A DNA stretch of 64,000 nucleotides. Origin: Enterobacteriaceae endosymbiont of Macroplea appendiculata. Lineage in GTDB: Bacteria > Pseudomonadota > Gammaproteobacteria > Enterobacterales > Enterobacteriaceae. Below, in pieces: positions 8,844-18,097 of the stretch. The translations under genes were made by a program, and so were the position numbers. Below the pieces are notes generated by a model that did not search any database, had not been told where the DNA came from, and was given only the letters and a program-made list of their open reading frames with translations. Within the stretch, counting starts at the first letter, position 1, and every line of letters begins with the position of its first letter. The stretch spans positions 64,318-128,317 of the forward strand of contig NZ_CP046220.1 of assembly GCF_012571605.1 (NCBI RefSeq), read 5' to 3'.

Positions 8844-10409
8844 TTATTTAGATTTTTTTTTTATAAAATATAGTATGTTATTATATAGAACTATTATCTT
8901 ATGTAATAATTTTTTTATTTTTAAATAAATATTTTTTTTCTTTATCTGTGTTTTTTTTCTTACTATATAATAATTAGGAGTATATAATTTAATATCGGGA
9001 ATTATAGATATTTTAATATTTCTTTTTTGTATAGAATATATAACTTGTTTTTGTTCTTTTAATAAATAATTAGCAATTTTAATAGGTACTGTAACATAAA
9101 TTTCTTTAGTTTGATTTTTAAATGATTGTTCTTCTATTAATCGTAAAATCGATAATGATAAAGATTTATTATTTCTTAAAAATCCATTACCACCACATCT
9201 TGGACATATATAATAACTAGAATCTTTTAAAGAAGAATTTAGTCTTTGACGTGACATTTCTAATAAACCAAACCTAGAAATATGATTTATTTGTATTTTT
9301 GCCCTATCTTTTTTAGTTTTAGCTTGTAATCTTTTTTTTATAGTAAGCTGATGTGCCATAAGAGACATATCAATAAAATCTATTACGATTAAACCACCAA
9401 TATCTCTAAACCTTAATTGTTTAGCAATTTCGTCTACTGCTTCTAAGTTAATATTAAATGCTGTTTCTTCAATATCAGCACCTTTCGTAGCTTTAGCAGA
9501 ATTCACATCTATGGATGTTAATGCTTCTGTTGAATCTATTACAATGGATCCACCAGAACATAAACGTACTTTACGTTGAAAAGCTGTTTCTATTTGTGAT
9601 TCAATTTGATAATAACTAAATAAAGGTATAGGACCTTTATAAAATTTAATTTTATCATAAAAATCTTTATGACCTAATATATTTATATAATTTTTAGCTA
9701 TTTGTAATATTTTAGTATGATCTATTAGAATTTCTTGTATATCAGGAGTTAAATAATCCCTTAATGCTCTAATAATAATATTACTTTCCTGATAAATTAA
9801 AAATGGTGATATTTTTTTATTCGCAGTATGTTTAATAATTTCCCAATGTTTTAATCTACATTGTAAATCTAAATTTAATGTTTTAAGATCTTTACCAATA
9901 CTAGAAGTACGTATTATTATACCCATTCCATTTGGTATGGATAGTAATGATAATTTTTGTTTTAACATATTTCTTGCATTACCACTAATTTTTTTAGAGA
10001 TACCGTAAATATGTGGATTATTTGGTAATAAAATTAAATAAATACCAGCTAAACTAATAAAAGTAGTTAGTGATGCTCCTTTATTAGTCCGTTCTTCTTT
10101 ATTAATTTGTACAATAATATTTTTACTTTTAAAAGAAAATTTATTAATTAATTTAGTATGTGAAATGGTATTACATAAATATTCTTTTGCAATATCTTTA
10201 AAAGGTAAAAAACCATGTTTATCACTTCCATAATCTATAAATACTGCTTCTAGACTTGGTACAATACGACTAATTTTACCGAGGTATATGTTAGATTTTT
10301 TTTTTTTATAACAAGTATTTTCTATATCTAAATCATATAGTTGTTTCCCTTTTATTATTGCAATACGTACTTCTACAGATTGTGTTGCATTTATTAACAT
10401 TTTTTTCAT
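8844..10409 (-). CDS. rne: Ribonuclease E, catalytic half only
   Basis: RNase E is the main endonuclease of mRNA decay and rRNA/tRNA processing. The product (521 aa) matches the E. coli N-terminal half, not RNase G, from MKKMLINATQ onward: the S1 domain, then catalytic Asp301 (IDSTEALTSID) and Asp344 (VIDFIDM), then the zinc-link CPRCGGNG (Cys402, Cys405). The C-terminal scaffold of about 500 residues that binds RhlB, enolase and PNPase is absent. The protein ends in a basic, hydrophobic helix-like tail (about 493-521). ATG 10409 fits the family; the frame is open 45 bases further upstream. It is divergent from rluC, as in E. coli. Confidence 0.94.
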   Translation of the reverse strand: MKKMLINATQSVEVRIAIIKGKQLYDLDIENTCYKKKKSNIYLGKISRIVPSLEAVFIDYGSDKHGFLPFKDIAKEYLCNTISHTKLINKFSFKSKNIIVQINKEERTNKGASLTTFISLAGIYLILLPNNPHIYGISKKISGNARNMLKQKLSLLSIPNGMGIIIRTSSIGKDLKTLNLDLQCRLKHWEIIKHTANKKISPFLIYQESNIIIRALRDYLTPDIQEILIDHTKILQIAKNYINILGHKDFYDKIKFYKGPIPLFSYYQIESQIETAFQRKVRLCSGGSIVIDSTEALTSIDVNSAKATKGADIEETAFNINLEAVDEIAKQLRFRDIGGLIVIDFIDMSLMAHQLTIKKRLQAKTKKDRAKIQINHISRFGLLEMSRQRLNSSLKDSSYYICPRCGGNGFLRNNKSLSLSILRLIEEQSFKNQTKEIYVTVPIKIANYLLKEQKQVIYSIQKRNIKISIIPDIKLYTPNYYIVRKKTQIKKKNIYLKIKKLLHKIIVLYNNILYFIKKKSK

Positions 10410-10692
10410 AATAAAATATATATATCCTATTTTAAAAAATTTGATTCTTTGCATAAATATTAATCTTATATTTATAAAAATTTAAAATATATGTAAATAA
10501 TCCAAATATATTTTTTTAGATTATTTAAAAAAGTAAATAAATTTTAAGTATTAGATTACAAAACATAGAAAATAGTATTACTTATTTATATAAAATTTTA
10601 TTTTACTGTATAAAAACATATTTTTAATAATAAAATTTTATTATATTATATTTTGTTAATACATAAATATAAATTAAAATGGTTATGATGAT

Positions 10693-11637
10693 ATGCATAA
10701 TAATATAGGTAATAAATTTATAACAATATTAAATGAAGAAAATATACAAAGAATAGATAATTTTTTAATTAAAAATTTTAAAAATGTTCCTAAAAGTATT
10801 ATTTATAAAAATTTAAGAATAGGCAAAATTAGGATTAATAATCATAAAATATTACCACAATATAAATTACATCTTAATGATGTTATATATATACCTAAAT
10901 TATATACAAAACATATAATACAAAAAAAAACTATTTCTATAAATAAAATAAATTTTTTAAAAAAATTAATTATTTTTGAGGATCAATATTTTTTAGTAAT
11001 AAATAAACCATCAGGTATAGCTGTTCATGGTGGTAGTGGTATCCATTATGGTATTATAGAAAGTTTACGTTACTTATATAAAACAACTAAATTTATAGAA
11101 TTAGTACATAGAATAGATAAAGATACTTCTGGTATTTTATTAATAGCAAAAAAAAAATATATTTTACAAAATTTACATAAACAACTAAGAGAAAAACAAA
11201 TACATAAAGAATATTTAGCTTTAGTAAAAGGTAATAAAATACAACATTGTTTATTCACGATTAAAAGTTTTTTAGTTAAAAACTTTAATAATAATAAAAA
11301 AAAAGTACAAGTTCATGCACAAAAAGGTAAATTTTCGGAAACACAATATAAAGTTATACAAAATTATCAGAATATGATGTTAGTAAAAATTATACCTTTA
11401 ACGGGACGTACACATCAAATTAGAGTTCATATGTCATATGTAGGCCATCCTATAGCACATGATAAACGTTATGGTAATAAAGATTTAAATATAAAACTAC
11501 AAAATATATTTGGTTTAAAAAGACTTTTTTTACACTCTTATAAAATAAGTTTTACACATCCTGTAACACAACAAATAATATTTTTCCACGCACCTTTAGA
11601 TCCTCATTTAAAAAAATGTTTATTAAAATTCAAATAA
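10693..11637 (+). CDS. rluC: 23S rRNA pseudouridine synthase RluC
   Basis: RluC makes pseudouridine at 955, 2504 and 2580 of 23S rRNA in E. coli. The 314 residues begin with an S4-like RNA-binding domain (RIDNFLIKNFK, IYKNLRIGKIRIN) and continue with the RluA-type catalytic domain. The catalytic Asp is in HRIDKDTSG, and GRTHQIRVH follows. It is divergent from rne with 283 bases between, which must hold both promoters and the rne leader. An A10 run inside the gene (in LIAKKKY) stays in frame. Confidence 0.95.
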   Translation: MHNNIGNKFITILNEENIQRIDNFLIKNFKNVPKSIIYKNLRIGKIRINNHKILPQYKLHLNDVIYIPKLYTKHIIQKKTISINKINFLKKLIIFEDQYFLVINKPSGIAVHGGSGIHYGIIESLRYLYKTTKFIELVHRIDKDTSGILLIAKKKYILQNLHKQLREKQIHKEYLALVKGNKIQHCLFTIKSFLVKNFNNNKKKVQVHAQKGKFSETQYKVIQNYQNMMLVKIIPLTGRTHQIRVHMSYVGHPIAHDKRYGNKDLNIKLQNIFGLKRLFLHSYKISFTHPVTQQIIFFHAPLDPHLKKCLLKFK

Positions 11638-11730
11638 TATATATTTTAAATATATTAAATTTTAATATACATATAATTAATATTATTATATGATTTAAGA
11701 TAAGTAAAATATTATGGATATTATACAATT

Positions 11731-11922
11731 ATGGCAGTACCAAAACATAAAATAAGTAAGTCAAAACGTGGCATGCGACGTACACATCAATCATTATTAT
11801 TAAATAATATATTATTAATAAATAAACGTACTGGTGAAAAAAATTTATATCATCATATTTCTACAGATGGTTACTATAGAGGGAAAAATATATTATATAA
11901 AATTACTAAAAATGATAATTAA
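11731..11922 (+). CDS. rpmF: 50S ribosomal protein L32
   Basis: This is a small basic ribosomal protein of 63 residues (E. coli 57). It has the family pattern MAVPKHKISKSKRGMRRTH at the start and HHISTDGYYRGK near the end; the C-terminus is a few residues longer. It sits upstream of fabD as in E. coli, but the intervening plsX and fabH of E. coli are absent, leaving a 55-base gap. Confidence 0.96.
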   Translation: MAVPKHKISKSKRGMRRTHQSLLLNNILLINKRTGEKNLYHHISTDGYYRGKNILYKITKNDN

Positions 11923-11977
11923 TAATTATTCATTATATATATGTAAGATAATAAATTGACTATAGTTTTTAATAAAT

Positions 11978-12942
11978 ATGATTAAAAAATATGCTGCATT
12001 TTTTCCTGGACAAGATGTTTTATATTCTCTTCATAAAATATCAAGTATGTATTATCAATATAAAATTATACAAGATACTTTCAATGAAGTTTCTGATATT
12101 ATTGGATATGATTTATGGAAAGCGATACAAAATAGATCATTATTGAAATTATGCGTATTGCATCATCAATCAGCGATTATCACAGTATCTATTGCATTAT
12201 ATCAATTGTGGATACAGAAAAGTAATAATATTATTCCTAGTATGATATTAGGACATAGTTTAGGTGAATATACAGCACTAGTATGTAGTAAAATTATAAC
12301 TTTATATGATGCTATTAAAATAATAAATATACGTAATAAATTAATGTATGAAGTAAGTTATAATTTGTATGATTATAATATGCCAGGATATTATATGCAA
12401 GTTATTATAGGTTTAAAAAAAAAATTGTAGAAAATATTTGTAGACAATATTCAAAAACAAAAGATGTGATTGCTATTTCTAGTTTTAACTCCTTTAAAAA
12501 TGTTACTATTAGTGGACATAAAAATATTGTTTTAAAAGTAGTTGTACTATGTCAAAAATTAGGCGCGCGTACTATTCCGTTAAATATAAATATTCCTTCA
12601 CATTGTAATTTAATGAAACCTATTATTAATGAATTTAAATCTATATTAGATGTAATAGTTTTTAATCATCCAAAAATACCATTTATAAATAATGTAGATG
12701 CTAAATGTGAATATCATCCTAAAACAATTAAAAAAGCTTTAGTACGACAATTATATTGTCCTGTAAATTGGTATGATAGTATTAAATATATAATAAATAA
12801 AAACTTTGTATATGTTATTGAATTTAGCACACAACAAACTTTAAGTCATATCTCTAAAAATATTACAAATAAGATTAATTATAGTAGGATTTATAAACCA
12901 CAAGGACTAAATATAACACTACAAAAATATTTTAATAAATAA
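11978..12942 (+). CDS. fabD: Malonyl-CoA:ACP transacylase, interrupted by a frameshift at an A10 tract
   Basis: FabD loads malonate onto acyl carrier protein. The first frame (11978-12430) has FPGQ, the nucleophile motif GHSLGEY and the malonate-binding Arg in NIRNKL. It stops at TAG 12428 just after A10 (12415-12424). One extra A would join it to the second frame (open through 12940), which carries the catalytic His in IPSHCNLMKP and NAVD-type downstream blocks. Joined length would be about 321 aa (E. coli 309). Both parts keep conserved residues, so transcriptional slippage or -1 ribosomal frameshifting probably restores the protein. A sequencing error or a recent pseudogene is the alternative. 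Confidence 0.85.
12415..12424 (+). other. A10 slippage tract inside fabD
   Basis: Ten consecutive A bases occupy the exact point where the fabD frame changes. Adding one A in the transcript gives Leu-Lys-Lys-Lys-Ile-Val-Glu and restores the downstream FabD frame. The tract also contains the A-AAA-AAA slippery heptamer. RNA polymerase slippage at such runs is described for Buchnera and Blochmannia. Confidence 0.7.
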
Positions 12943-12959
12943 GGAATATAATAATATAT

Positions 12960-13700
12960 ATGAATTTCAAAAATCAGATAGCATTAGTAACGGGAGCAAG
13001 TCGAGGTATAGGATATAATATTGCTAAAACATTAGCTTATTACGGAGCATATGTTATTGGAACTGCAACTAATAATAATGGTGTAAAAATTATAAATGAT
13101 ACTTTAAAAAAACAAGGTATAGGTCAAAAATTAAATTTTATAAAAGATAATCACATGTCAATTAATAATATTATACAATATATAATAAATAATTTTGGCA
13201 AAATAGATATTTTAATTAATAATGCAGGAATTATCAATGATCATACGATATTAACAATGTCAGAACATGATTGGGATGTAACTTTAAAAATTAATTTAAC
13301 AGCAATATTCCAAATGTCTAAAATAGTTGTAAAATATATGTTACAAAAATCCTTTGGACGTATCATTAATATTAGTTCAGTAATTGGACATATAGGTAAT
13401 ATTGGTCAAACTAATTACGCAGCATCTAAAGCAGGTATAATAGGTTTTAGCAAATCATTAGCACAAGAAGTAGCTAATCAAGGTATTACTGTAAATATAG
13501 TATCCCCAGGATATATTAATACAGATATGACGCGTAATATTCCCAAAAATAAAATACAAAACATTATATCTAAAATACCAATGAAACGTTTTGGTACAGT
13601 TCAAGATGTTACGAATACTGTAATGTTTTTATGTTCACGTAAAACATCATATATTACTGGAGAAACTATACATGTTAATGGTGGTTTATATATGACATAA
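12960..13700 (+). CDS. fabG: 3-oxoacyl-[acyl carrier protein] reductase
   Basis: FabG reduces 3-oxoacyl-ACP with NADPH, the first reduction of the elongation cycle. It is a short-chain dehydrogenase of 246 residues with the TGASRGIG nucleotide loop, NNAG, Ser140, and catalytic Tyr153 and Lys157 (YAASKAG). It begins 17 bases after the fabD end with an AAGGAA site upstream, so it is probably in the same transcript as fabD and acpP. Its NADPH could come from PntAB encoded at 4.5-7.5 kb. Confidence 0.96.
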   Translation: MNFKNQIALVTGASRGIGYNIAKTLAYYGAYVIGTATNNNGVKIINDTLKKQGIGQKLNFIKDNHMSINNIIQYIINNFGKIDILINNAGIINDHTILTMSEHDWDVTLKINLTAIFQMSKIVVKYMLQKSFGRIINISSVIGHIGNIGQTNYAASKAGIIGFSKSLAQEVANQGITVNIVSPGYINTDMTRNIPKNKIQNIISKIPMKRFGTVQDVTNTVMFLCSRKTSYITGETIHVNGGLYMT

Positions 13701-13803
13701 AATAACATTTCTTTTTAACATTATATTTCATATATTTTTTTATATATTAAATAATATTTTAAATACATTATATATTAAGTTTTAACAGGAAATAAATACT
13801 ACT

Positions 13804-14043
13804 ATGAGTAGTTCTATTAGTGAACGAGTGAAAAAAATAATTATTGAACAACTAGGTATACAATCTAAAGATATTATAGAAGATGCTAATTTTACAAAAG
13901 ATTTAGGAGCAGATTCCTTGGATACTGTAGAACTAATTATGGCTTTAGAAGAAGAGTTTGATACAGAAATAACAGATGAAGATGCGGAAAAAATAACTAC
14001 AGTAAAAGATGCTATACATTATATCAATAATCTTTATAATTAA
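13804..14043 (+). CDS. acpP: Acyl carrier protein
   Basis: This is a small acidic four-helix protein of 79 residues that carries growing acyl chains on a phosphopantetheine arm attached to Ser38 in GADSLD. Acidic helix II ([13 protein letters not shown]) is the binding face for Fab enzymes and LipB. It is strongly conserved compared with its neighbours. A good AGGAAA ribosome site precedes the start. The 103 bases upstream leave room for an own promoter, and a stable hairpin follows. Confidence 0.97.
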   Translation: MSSSISERVKKIIIEQLGIQSKDIIEDANFTKDLGADSLDTVELIMALEEEFDTEITDEDAEKITTVKDAIHYINNLYN

Positions 14044-14062
14044 ATTTTCTCTATATAAAAAA

Positions 14063-14093
14063 TTTAGGAATGAAAATAATTTTCATTCCTAAA
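14063..14093. terminator. Perfect hairpin between acpP and fabF
   Basis: A perfect 14-base-pair stem (14063-14076 with 14080-14093) closes a 3-base TAA loop. It begins 20 bases after the acpP stop and ends 20 bases before fabF. No T tract follows on the plus strand. It may lower read-through into fabF or protect the acpP mRNA 3' end, keeping acpP expression above fabF. That role is inference. Confidence 0.55.
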
Positions 14094-14113
14094 AAAAGAA
14101 TAAATAAAATTAT

Positions 14114-15346
14114 ATGTTTAAACGTAGAGTAGTTATTACAGGATTAGGTATGATTACATCATTAGGAATGGATGTAAAAACTAATTGGATAAATATTATT
14201 AATGGTCGTAGTGGTATTAATACTATTACACACTTTAATACTAAACAATATAAAACTAAATTTGGTGGTATTATACAAGATCATCTTTTAACAAAATATT
14301 TTTTTAAAAAAACACGCTATATGGATTATTTTATTAAATATGGTTTAATAGCTTGTAAACAAGCTATGTATGATTCTAAAATATTAATTACTAATAAAAA
14401 AAGATTTGGTGTTGCTGTTGGTTCTGGTTTAACAGGAATATCTACTATAGAACATAATAGTGTTTTATTGCATAAATATGGTATTAAAAAAATACATCCT
14501 GCCTGTATTCCTGCTACAATTAATAATATGTTAACAGGATATATAGCTATACATTATCAATGTATGGGGCCAAGTTTTGCTGTTAGCACAGGTTGTGCAA
14601 CTGGTATACATAATATTGGTTTAGCTTTTCAATGTATAGCTAATAATACTGCAGATGTTATGATTACAGGTGCTGCAGAAAAAGCTGTTACACCATTAGT
14701 ATTAAGTAGTTTTAATGCAATTAAAGCATTATCTAAAAATAATAATGATCCAACAACAGCAAGTAGACCATGGGATAAATATAGAGATGGTTTTGTATTA
14801 AGTGATGGTGCCGGTATTCTTATTTTAGAAGAATTAAATCATGCTAAACAACGTAATGCTAATATTTATGCTGAAATAGTTGGCTTTGGTATGAGTAATG
14901 ATGCGTATAATATTATTACACCTTCAAAAAATGGTATAGGAGCACAAATGTCTATGTTTAATGCTCTAAAAGATGCTAAAATTAATAAAGAAGAAATTAA
15001 ATATATTAATGCCCATGCAACATCTACTATTTTAGGAGATATATCTGAAGTAAATGCTATTAAACATCTTTTTAAAGATTATGCTTATAATGTATCTATA
15101 AGCTCGACAAAATCTATGACGGGCCATTTATTAGGCGCTTCTGGCGCTATAGAATCTATTTTTTCTATATTATCTCTCAAAAAACAAATTATACCTCCAA
15201 CAATTAATTTATATAATCCTGATGATGTATGTGATTTAGATTTTGTTCCACATATAGCACGTGATGTACATAACATGAAATATGTATTATGTAATGCTTT
15301 TAGTTTTGGGGGCACTAATGCAACATTAATTTTCAAAAAAATATAG
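14114..15346 (+). CDS. fabF: 3-oxoacyl-[acyl carrier protein] synthase II
   Basis: FabF is the condensing enzyme that extends acyl-ACP with malonyl-ACP. The 410 residues (E. coli 413) carry the Cys161 nucleophile in STGCATG and the two catalytic histidines in NAHATST and TGHLLGASG. The gatekeeper-loop region ends with NAFSFGGTNA, normal for KAS I/II. With fabH missing from this cluster, FabF may also have to support chain initiation, as proposed for other reduced genomes. pabC, which follows fabF in E. coli, is absent. Confidence 0.96.
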   Translation: MFKRRVVITGLGMITSLGMDVKTNWINIINGRSGINTITHFNTKQYKTKFGGIIQDHLLTKYFFKKTRYMDYFIKYGLIACKQAMYDSKILITNKKRFGVAVGSGLTGISTIEHNSVLLHKYGIKKIHPACIPATINNMLTGYIAIHYQCMGPSFAVSTGCATGIHNIGLAFQCIANNTADVMITGAAEKAVTPLVLSSFNAIKALSKNNNDPTTASRPWDKYRDGFVLSDGAGILILEELNHAKQRNANIYAEIVGFGMSNDAYNIITPSKNGIGAQMSMFNALKDAKINKEEIKYINAHATSTILGDISEVNAIKHLFKDYAYNVSISSTKSMTGHLLGASGAIESIFSILSLKKQIIPPTINLYNPDDVCDLDFVPHIARDVHNMKYVLCNAFSFGGTNATLIFKKI

Positions 15347-15401
15347 TTATATTGCAATATAAATGATATATATACACAATTATATATTTATGGAAATCAT
15401 C

Positions 15402-16421
15402 ATGTCAAAAATTAATGTAACTAAAATATTTACCACTATACTATACATACTATATATTACTGTATTATATAGTGCAACAAAATTATATCAAGAAGCTAAT
15501 ACATATATTAATATAAAAAATCATAAACAATTAGCTTATATTATTTCTCCACAACAAAGTATTAATGATGTTTTAAATAATTTACAAACACAAAATATTA
15601 TTAATAAAAATTTTTGGTTATACTTACTATTACAAATTAATCCAGATTTTAAAAGTATACAAGCTAATATTTATTATTTAAAACCTAATATGAAAATTAT
15701 TAACATGCTAGCATTATTTCATCGTAAACAAATATTACAACAATATGCTATGGTGTTAATAGAAGGAGAAACATTAACACATTTTTTAAAAAGATTTAAT
15801 CATGACCCATATCTTAAACATACTTTTAATGCTACTAATTTAATTTTATTAAGAAAAAAATTAAATATTAAAGATAATTATCCATTAGAAGGTAGATTTT
15901 CAGCAGCTACTTATTTTTATACTAAAAATACTACAGATTTAAACTTATTAAAAATAATGTTTAGTAAAATGAATAATGAAGTACAAACAATATGGACAAA
16001 ACGACAAAAAAATTTGCCTTATCATAATTTTTATGAAATGATCATTGCTGCGTCGATTATTGAAAAAGAAACAGCAAATATAAAAGAAAAATATATTATT
16101 TCTTCTATATTAATGAATAGATTAAAAAAACACATGAAATTACAAATGGACTCTACTATATTATATGGAACAAATAATAAAACAAATATGAAATTATTAC
16201 CTATGTTATTAAAAAAACAAAACAAATATAATACATATATAATATATGGATTACCTCCTAGTGCTATTAGTACACCTAGTAAAAATTCTTTATTAGCAGC
16301 TGCACATCCTATAAAAAGTGATTTCTTATATTTTGTAGCTGATAAAAAAGGCAAACATATCTTTAATAAAAATTTCCATGCACATAAATTAACTATAAAA
16401 AAAATATATAAAACAACATGA
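15402..16421 (+). CDS. mltG: Endolytic murein transglycosylase MltG
   Basis: MltG (YceG) cleaves nascent glycan strands at the inner membrane and sets glycan length. One N-terminal membrane helix (about residues 9-30) is followed by the LysM-like region and the YceG domain. The catalytic Glu lies in ASIIEKETA. GLPPSAISTPS and the NKNFHAHK end are conserved. I prefer ATG 15402, which gives 339 residues (E. coli 340) and has GGAA upstream; in-frame ATGs exist at 15363 and 15390. Its end overlaps the tmk start (ATGA). It implies that peptidoglycan is still made. Confidence 0.93.
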   Translation: MSKINVTKIFTTILYILYITVLYSATKLYQEANTYINIKNHKQLAYIISPQQSINDVLNNLQTQNIINKNFWLYLLLQINPDFKSIQANIYYLKPNMKIINMLALFHRKQILQQYAMVLIEGETLTHFLKRFNHDPYLKHTFNATNLILLRKKLNIKDNYPLEGRFSAATYFYTKNTTDLNLLKIMFSKMNNEVQTIWTKRQKNLPYHNFYEMIIAASIIEKETANIKEKYIISSILMNRLKKHMKLQMDSTILYGTNNKTNMKLLPMLLKKQNKYNTYIIYGLPPSAISTPSKNSLLAAAHPIKSDFLYFVADKKGKHIFNKNFHAHKLTIKKIYKTT

Positions 16422-17044
16422 AAAAAAATCAATTTATTGTAGTAGAAGGCATTAATGGATCTGGGAAAAGTACCATATGCCATTATATAAAATCTTTATT
16501 AAATACTATGCATATATATAATATTATTTTTACTCATGAACCAGGAGGTACATATATTGCAGAAAAAATACGTCATATTATTAAATATAATAAAAATGAA
16601 TATATTTCAAAAAAAACAGAACTATTATTAATATATGCTGCACGTTCACAGTTATTAAATAATATTATTAAACCAAACTTTAACAAAACATGGATTATAT
16701 CAGATAGGTATGACCTATCGTCTTATGCTTACCAAATTGGGGGTAGAGGTATATCTATAAATAATATTTTATTTTTACAAAATTTTATTAAAAATAATAT
16801 TATACCTCACATAATTATTTATTTAGATGTAAATCCTGTTATTAGCTTACAAAGAATACAACATCGTACTAAAGATAGAATTGAAACAGAATCCATTAAA
16901 TTTTTTACTAATGTTAGAAAATATTATTTAAAAATGGCACAACAAAATACTAATATAAAAGTAATCAATGCTAATCATACACTTTTATATGTGAAACATA
17001 TAGTTAAAAAAAAATTATTTAATTTTTTATATTTCGATAAATAA
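16418..17044 (+). CDS. tmk: Thymidylate kinase
   Basis: Tmk phosphorylates dTMP to dTDP for DNA synthesis. The 208 residues have the P-loop EGINGSGKST (residues 10-19), the DR(Y/H) motif in SDRYDLSSYAYQ and a LID region with Arg residues (HRTKDRIETE). The start overlaps the mltG stop by 4 bases, and holB starts 11 bases after the end, so all three are probably translated from one mRNA. Confidence 0.96.
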   Translation: MKKNQFIVVEGINGSGKSTICHYIKSLLNTMHIYNIIFTHEPGGTYIAEKIRHIIKYNKNEYISKKTELLLIYAARSQLLNNIIKPNFNKTWIISDRYDLSSYAYQIGGRGISINNILFLQNFIKNNIIPHIIIYLDVNPVISLQRIQHRTKDRIETESIKFFTNVRKYYLKMAQQNTNIKVINANHTLLYVKHIVKKKLFNFLYFDK

Positions 17045-17055
17045 AATACTATTTT

Positions 17056-18063
17056 ATGAATAATATAAAATCAATACCATGGTATCCTTGGTTAAATACA
17101 ATTTATAAAAATATAATTAATGTATTATCTTCAAATAATAATCATGCATTTATTTTATGCACACCTAATGGCATAGGTATTGTATCTTTAATTTATAAAA
17201 TTATACAATGGTTATTGTGTTCATCTAAAACAGATAATCATATTTGTAATATTTGTACTAATTGTATATTATTAAATAATCAATATCATCCTGATATACA
17301 TATCATCCAAAAAGAAAAACATCAAACTAGTATTAGTATTACTCTTATTAGACAAATAATAAATATTTTATATAAAAATTCTTATAAAGATAAAGGTAAA
17401 ATTATTTGGATACCTATAGCAGAAGAACTGAATCAAACTTCAAGTAATGGTATTTTGAAAATTTTAGAAGAACCACCAAAAAACGTTTGGTTTTTTATCC
17501 AAACACAACATATAAATACGTTGTTACCTACTATTATTAGTCGCTGTCAAGTATGGAAAATATATCCTCCTAATGAACAAATAGGATTGCATTGGTTAAC
17601 GACACAAAATTTAATATCAGGGATACATAAAGATGAATTTCTTATAGCATTAAAGATTTGTCATTATGCTCCTATAAACGCACATAAATTATTACAAAAT
17701 AATTTATGGAGTAAAAGACAAAGTTTATATGTTACTTTTGTACATGCTTTAAAATATGATATAATGGAATTATTGTTAGTATTAAATAATGTTAATATAT
17801 TAATATTATTAGATTGGATATCTATTTTTTTAATAGATGTAATGAAATTATTTTATAAAATTAATATAAAATTTATTTATAATATAGATCAGATCAATAT
17901 TTTATCTCAAGTAACAAAAATTATTACTATAAAAAAAATAATATTAATAATTAATAAAGTTATTTTGTATCGTAAAATATTAATGATTGATAATATCAAT
18001 TATGAGTTAATAATAACTAGATTATTAGTATCATTAGATAAAATTAAACAAACAACATCATGA
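17056..18063 (+). CDS. holB: DNA polymerase III, delta' subunit
   Basis: HolB is the delta' stator of the clamp loader that opens the beta clamp. The 335 residues (E. coli 334) include the AAA+ N-terminal region, zinc-binding cysteines in CNICTNC and the upstream Cys, the EEPP segment ([10 protein letters not shown]) and the SRC motif (ISRCQVW). As in other delta' proteins the Walker A site is degenerate. It lies between tmk and ptsG; ycfH (tatD family), which separates them in E. coli, is missing. Confidence 0.94.
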   Translation: MNNIKSIPWYPWLNTIYKNIINVLSSNNNHAFILCTPNGIGIVSLIYKIIQWLLCSSKTDNHICNICTNCILLNNQYHPDIHIIQKEKHQTSISITLIRQIINILYKNSYKDKGKIIWIPIAEELNQTSSNGILKILEEPPKNVWFFIQTQHINTLLPTIISRCQVWKIYPPNEQIGLHWLTTQNLISGIHKDEFLIALKICHYAPINAHKLLQNNLWSKRQSLYVTFVHALKYDIMELLLVLNNVNILILLDWISIFLIDVMKLFYKINIKFIYNIDQINILSQVTKIITIKKIILIINKVILYRKILMIDNINYELIITRLLVSLDKIKQTTS

Positions 18064-18097
18064 TGTTTATATCATGTTAAAAATATGTAGGATATAT

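Noticed and set aside
8844-10409. Identification as RNase G (rng)
   Set aside because: The length fits RNase G, but the sequence blocks and the rluC neighbour match RNase E.
12466-12942. A separate gene starting at GTG 12466
   Set aside because: Its sequence is the C-terminal half of FabD in the shifted frame, and the homology continues upstream of the GTG to the A10 tract.
16031-16483. A 150-codon minus-strand open frame across mltG and tmk
   Set aside because: It lies opposite two clear genes and its hydrophobic residues arise from the AT-rich complement.
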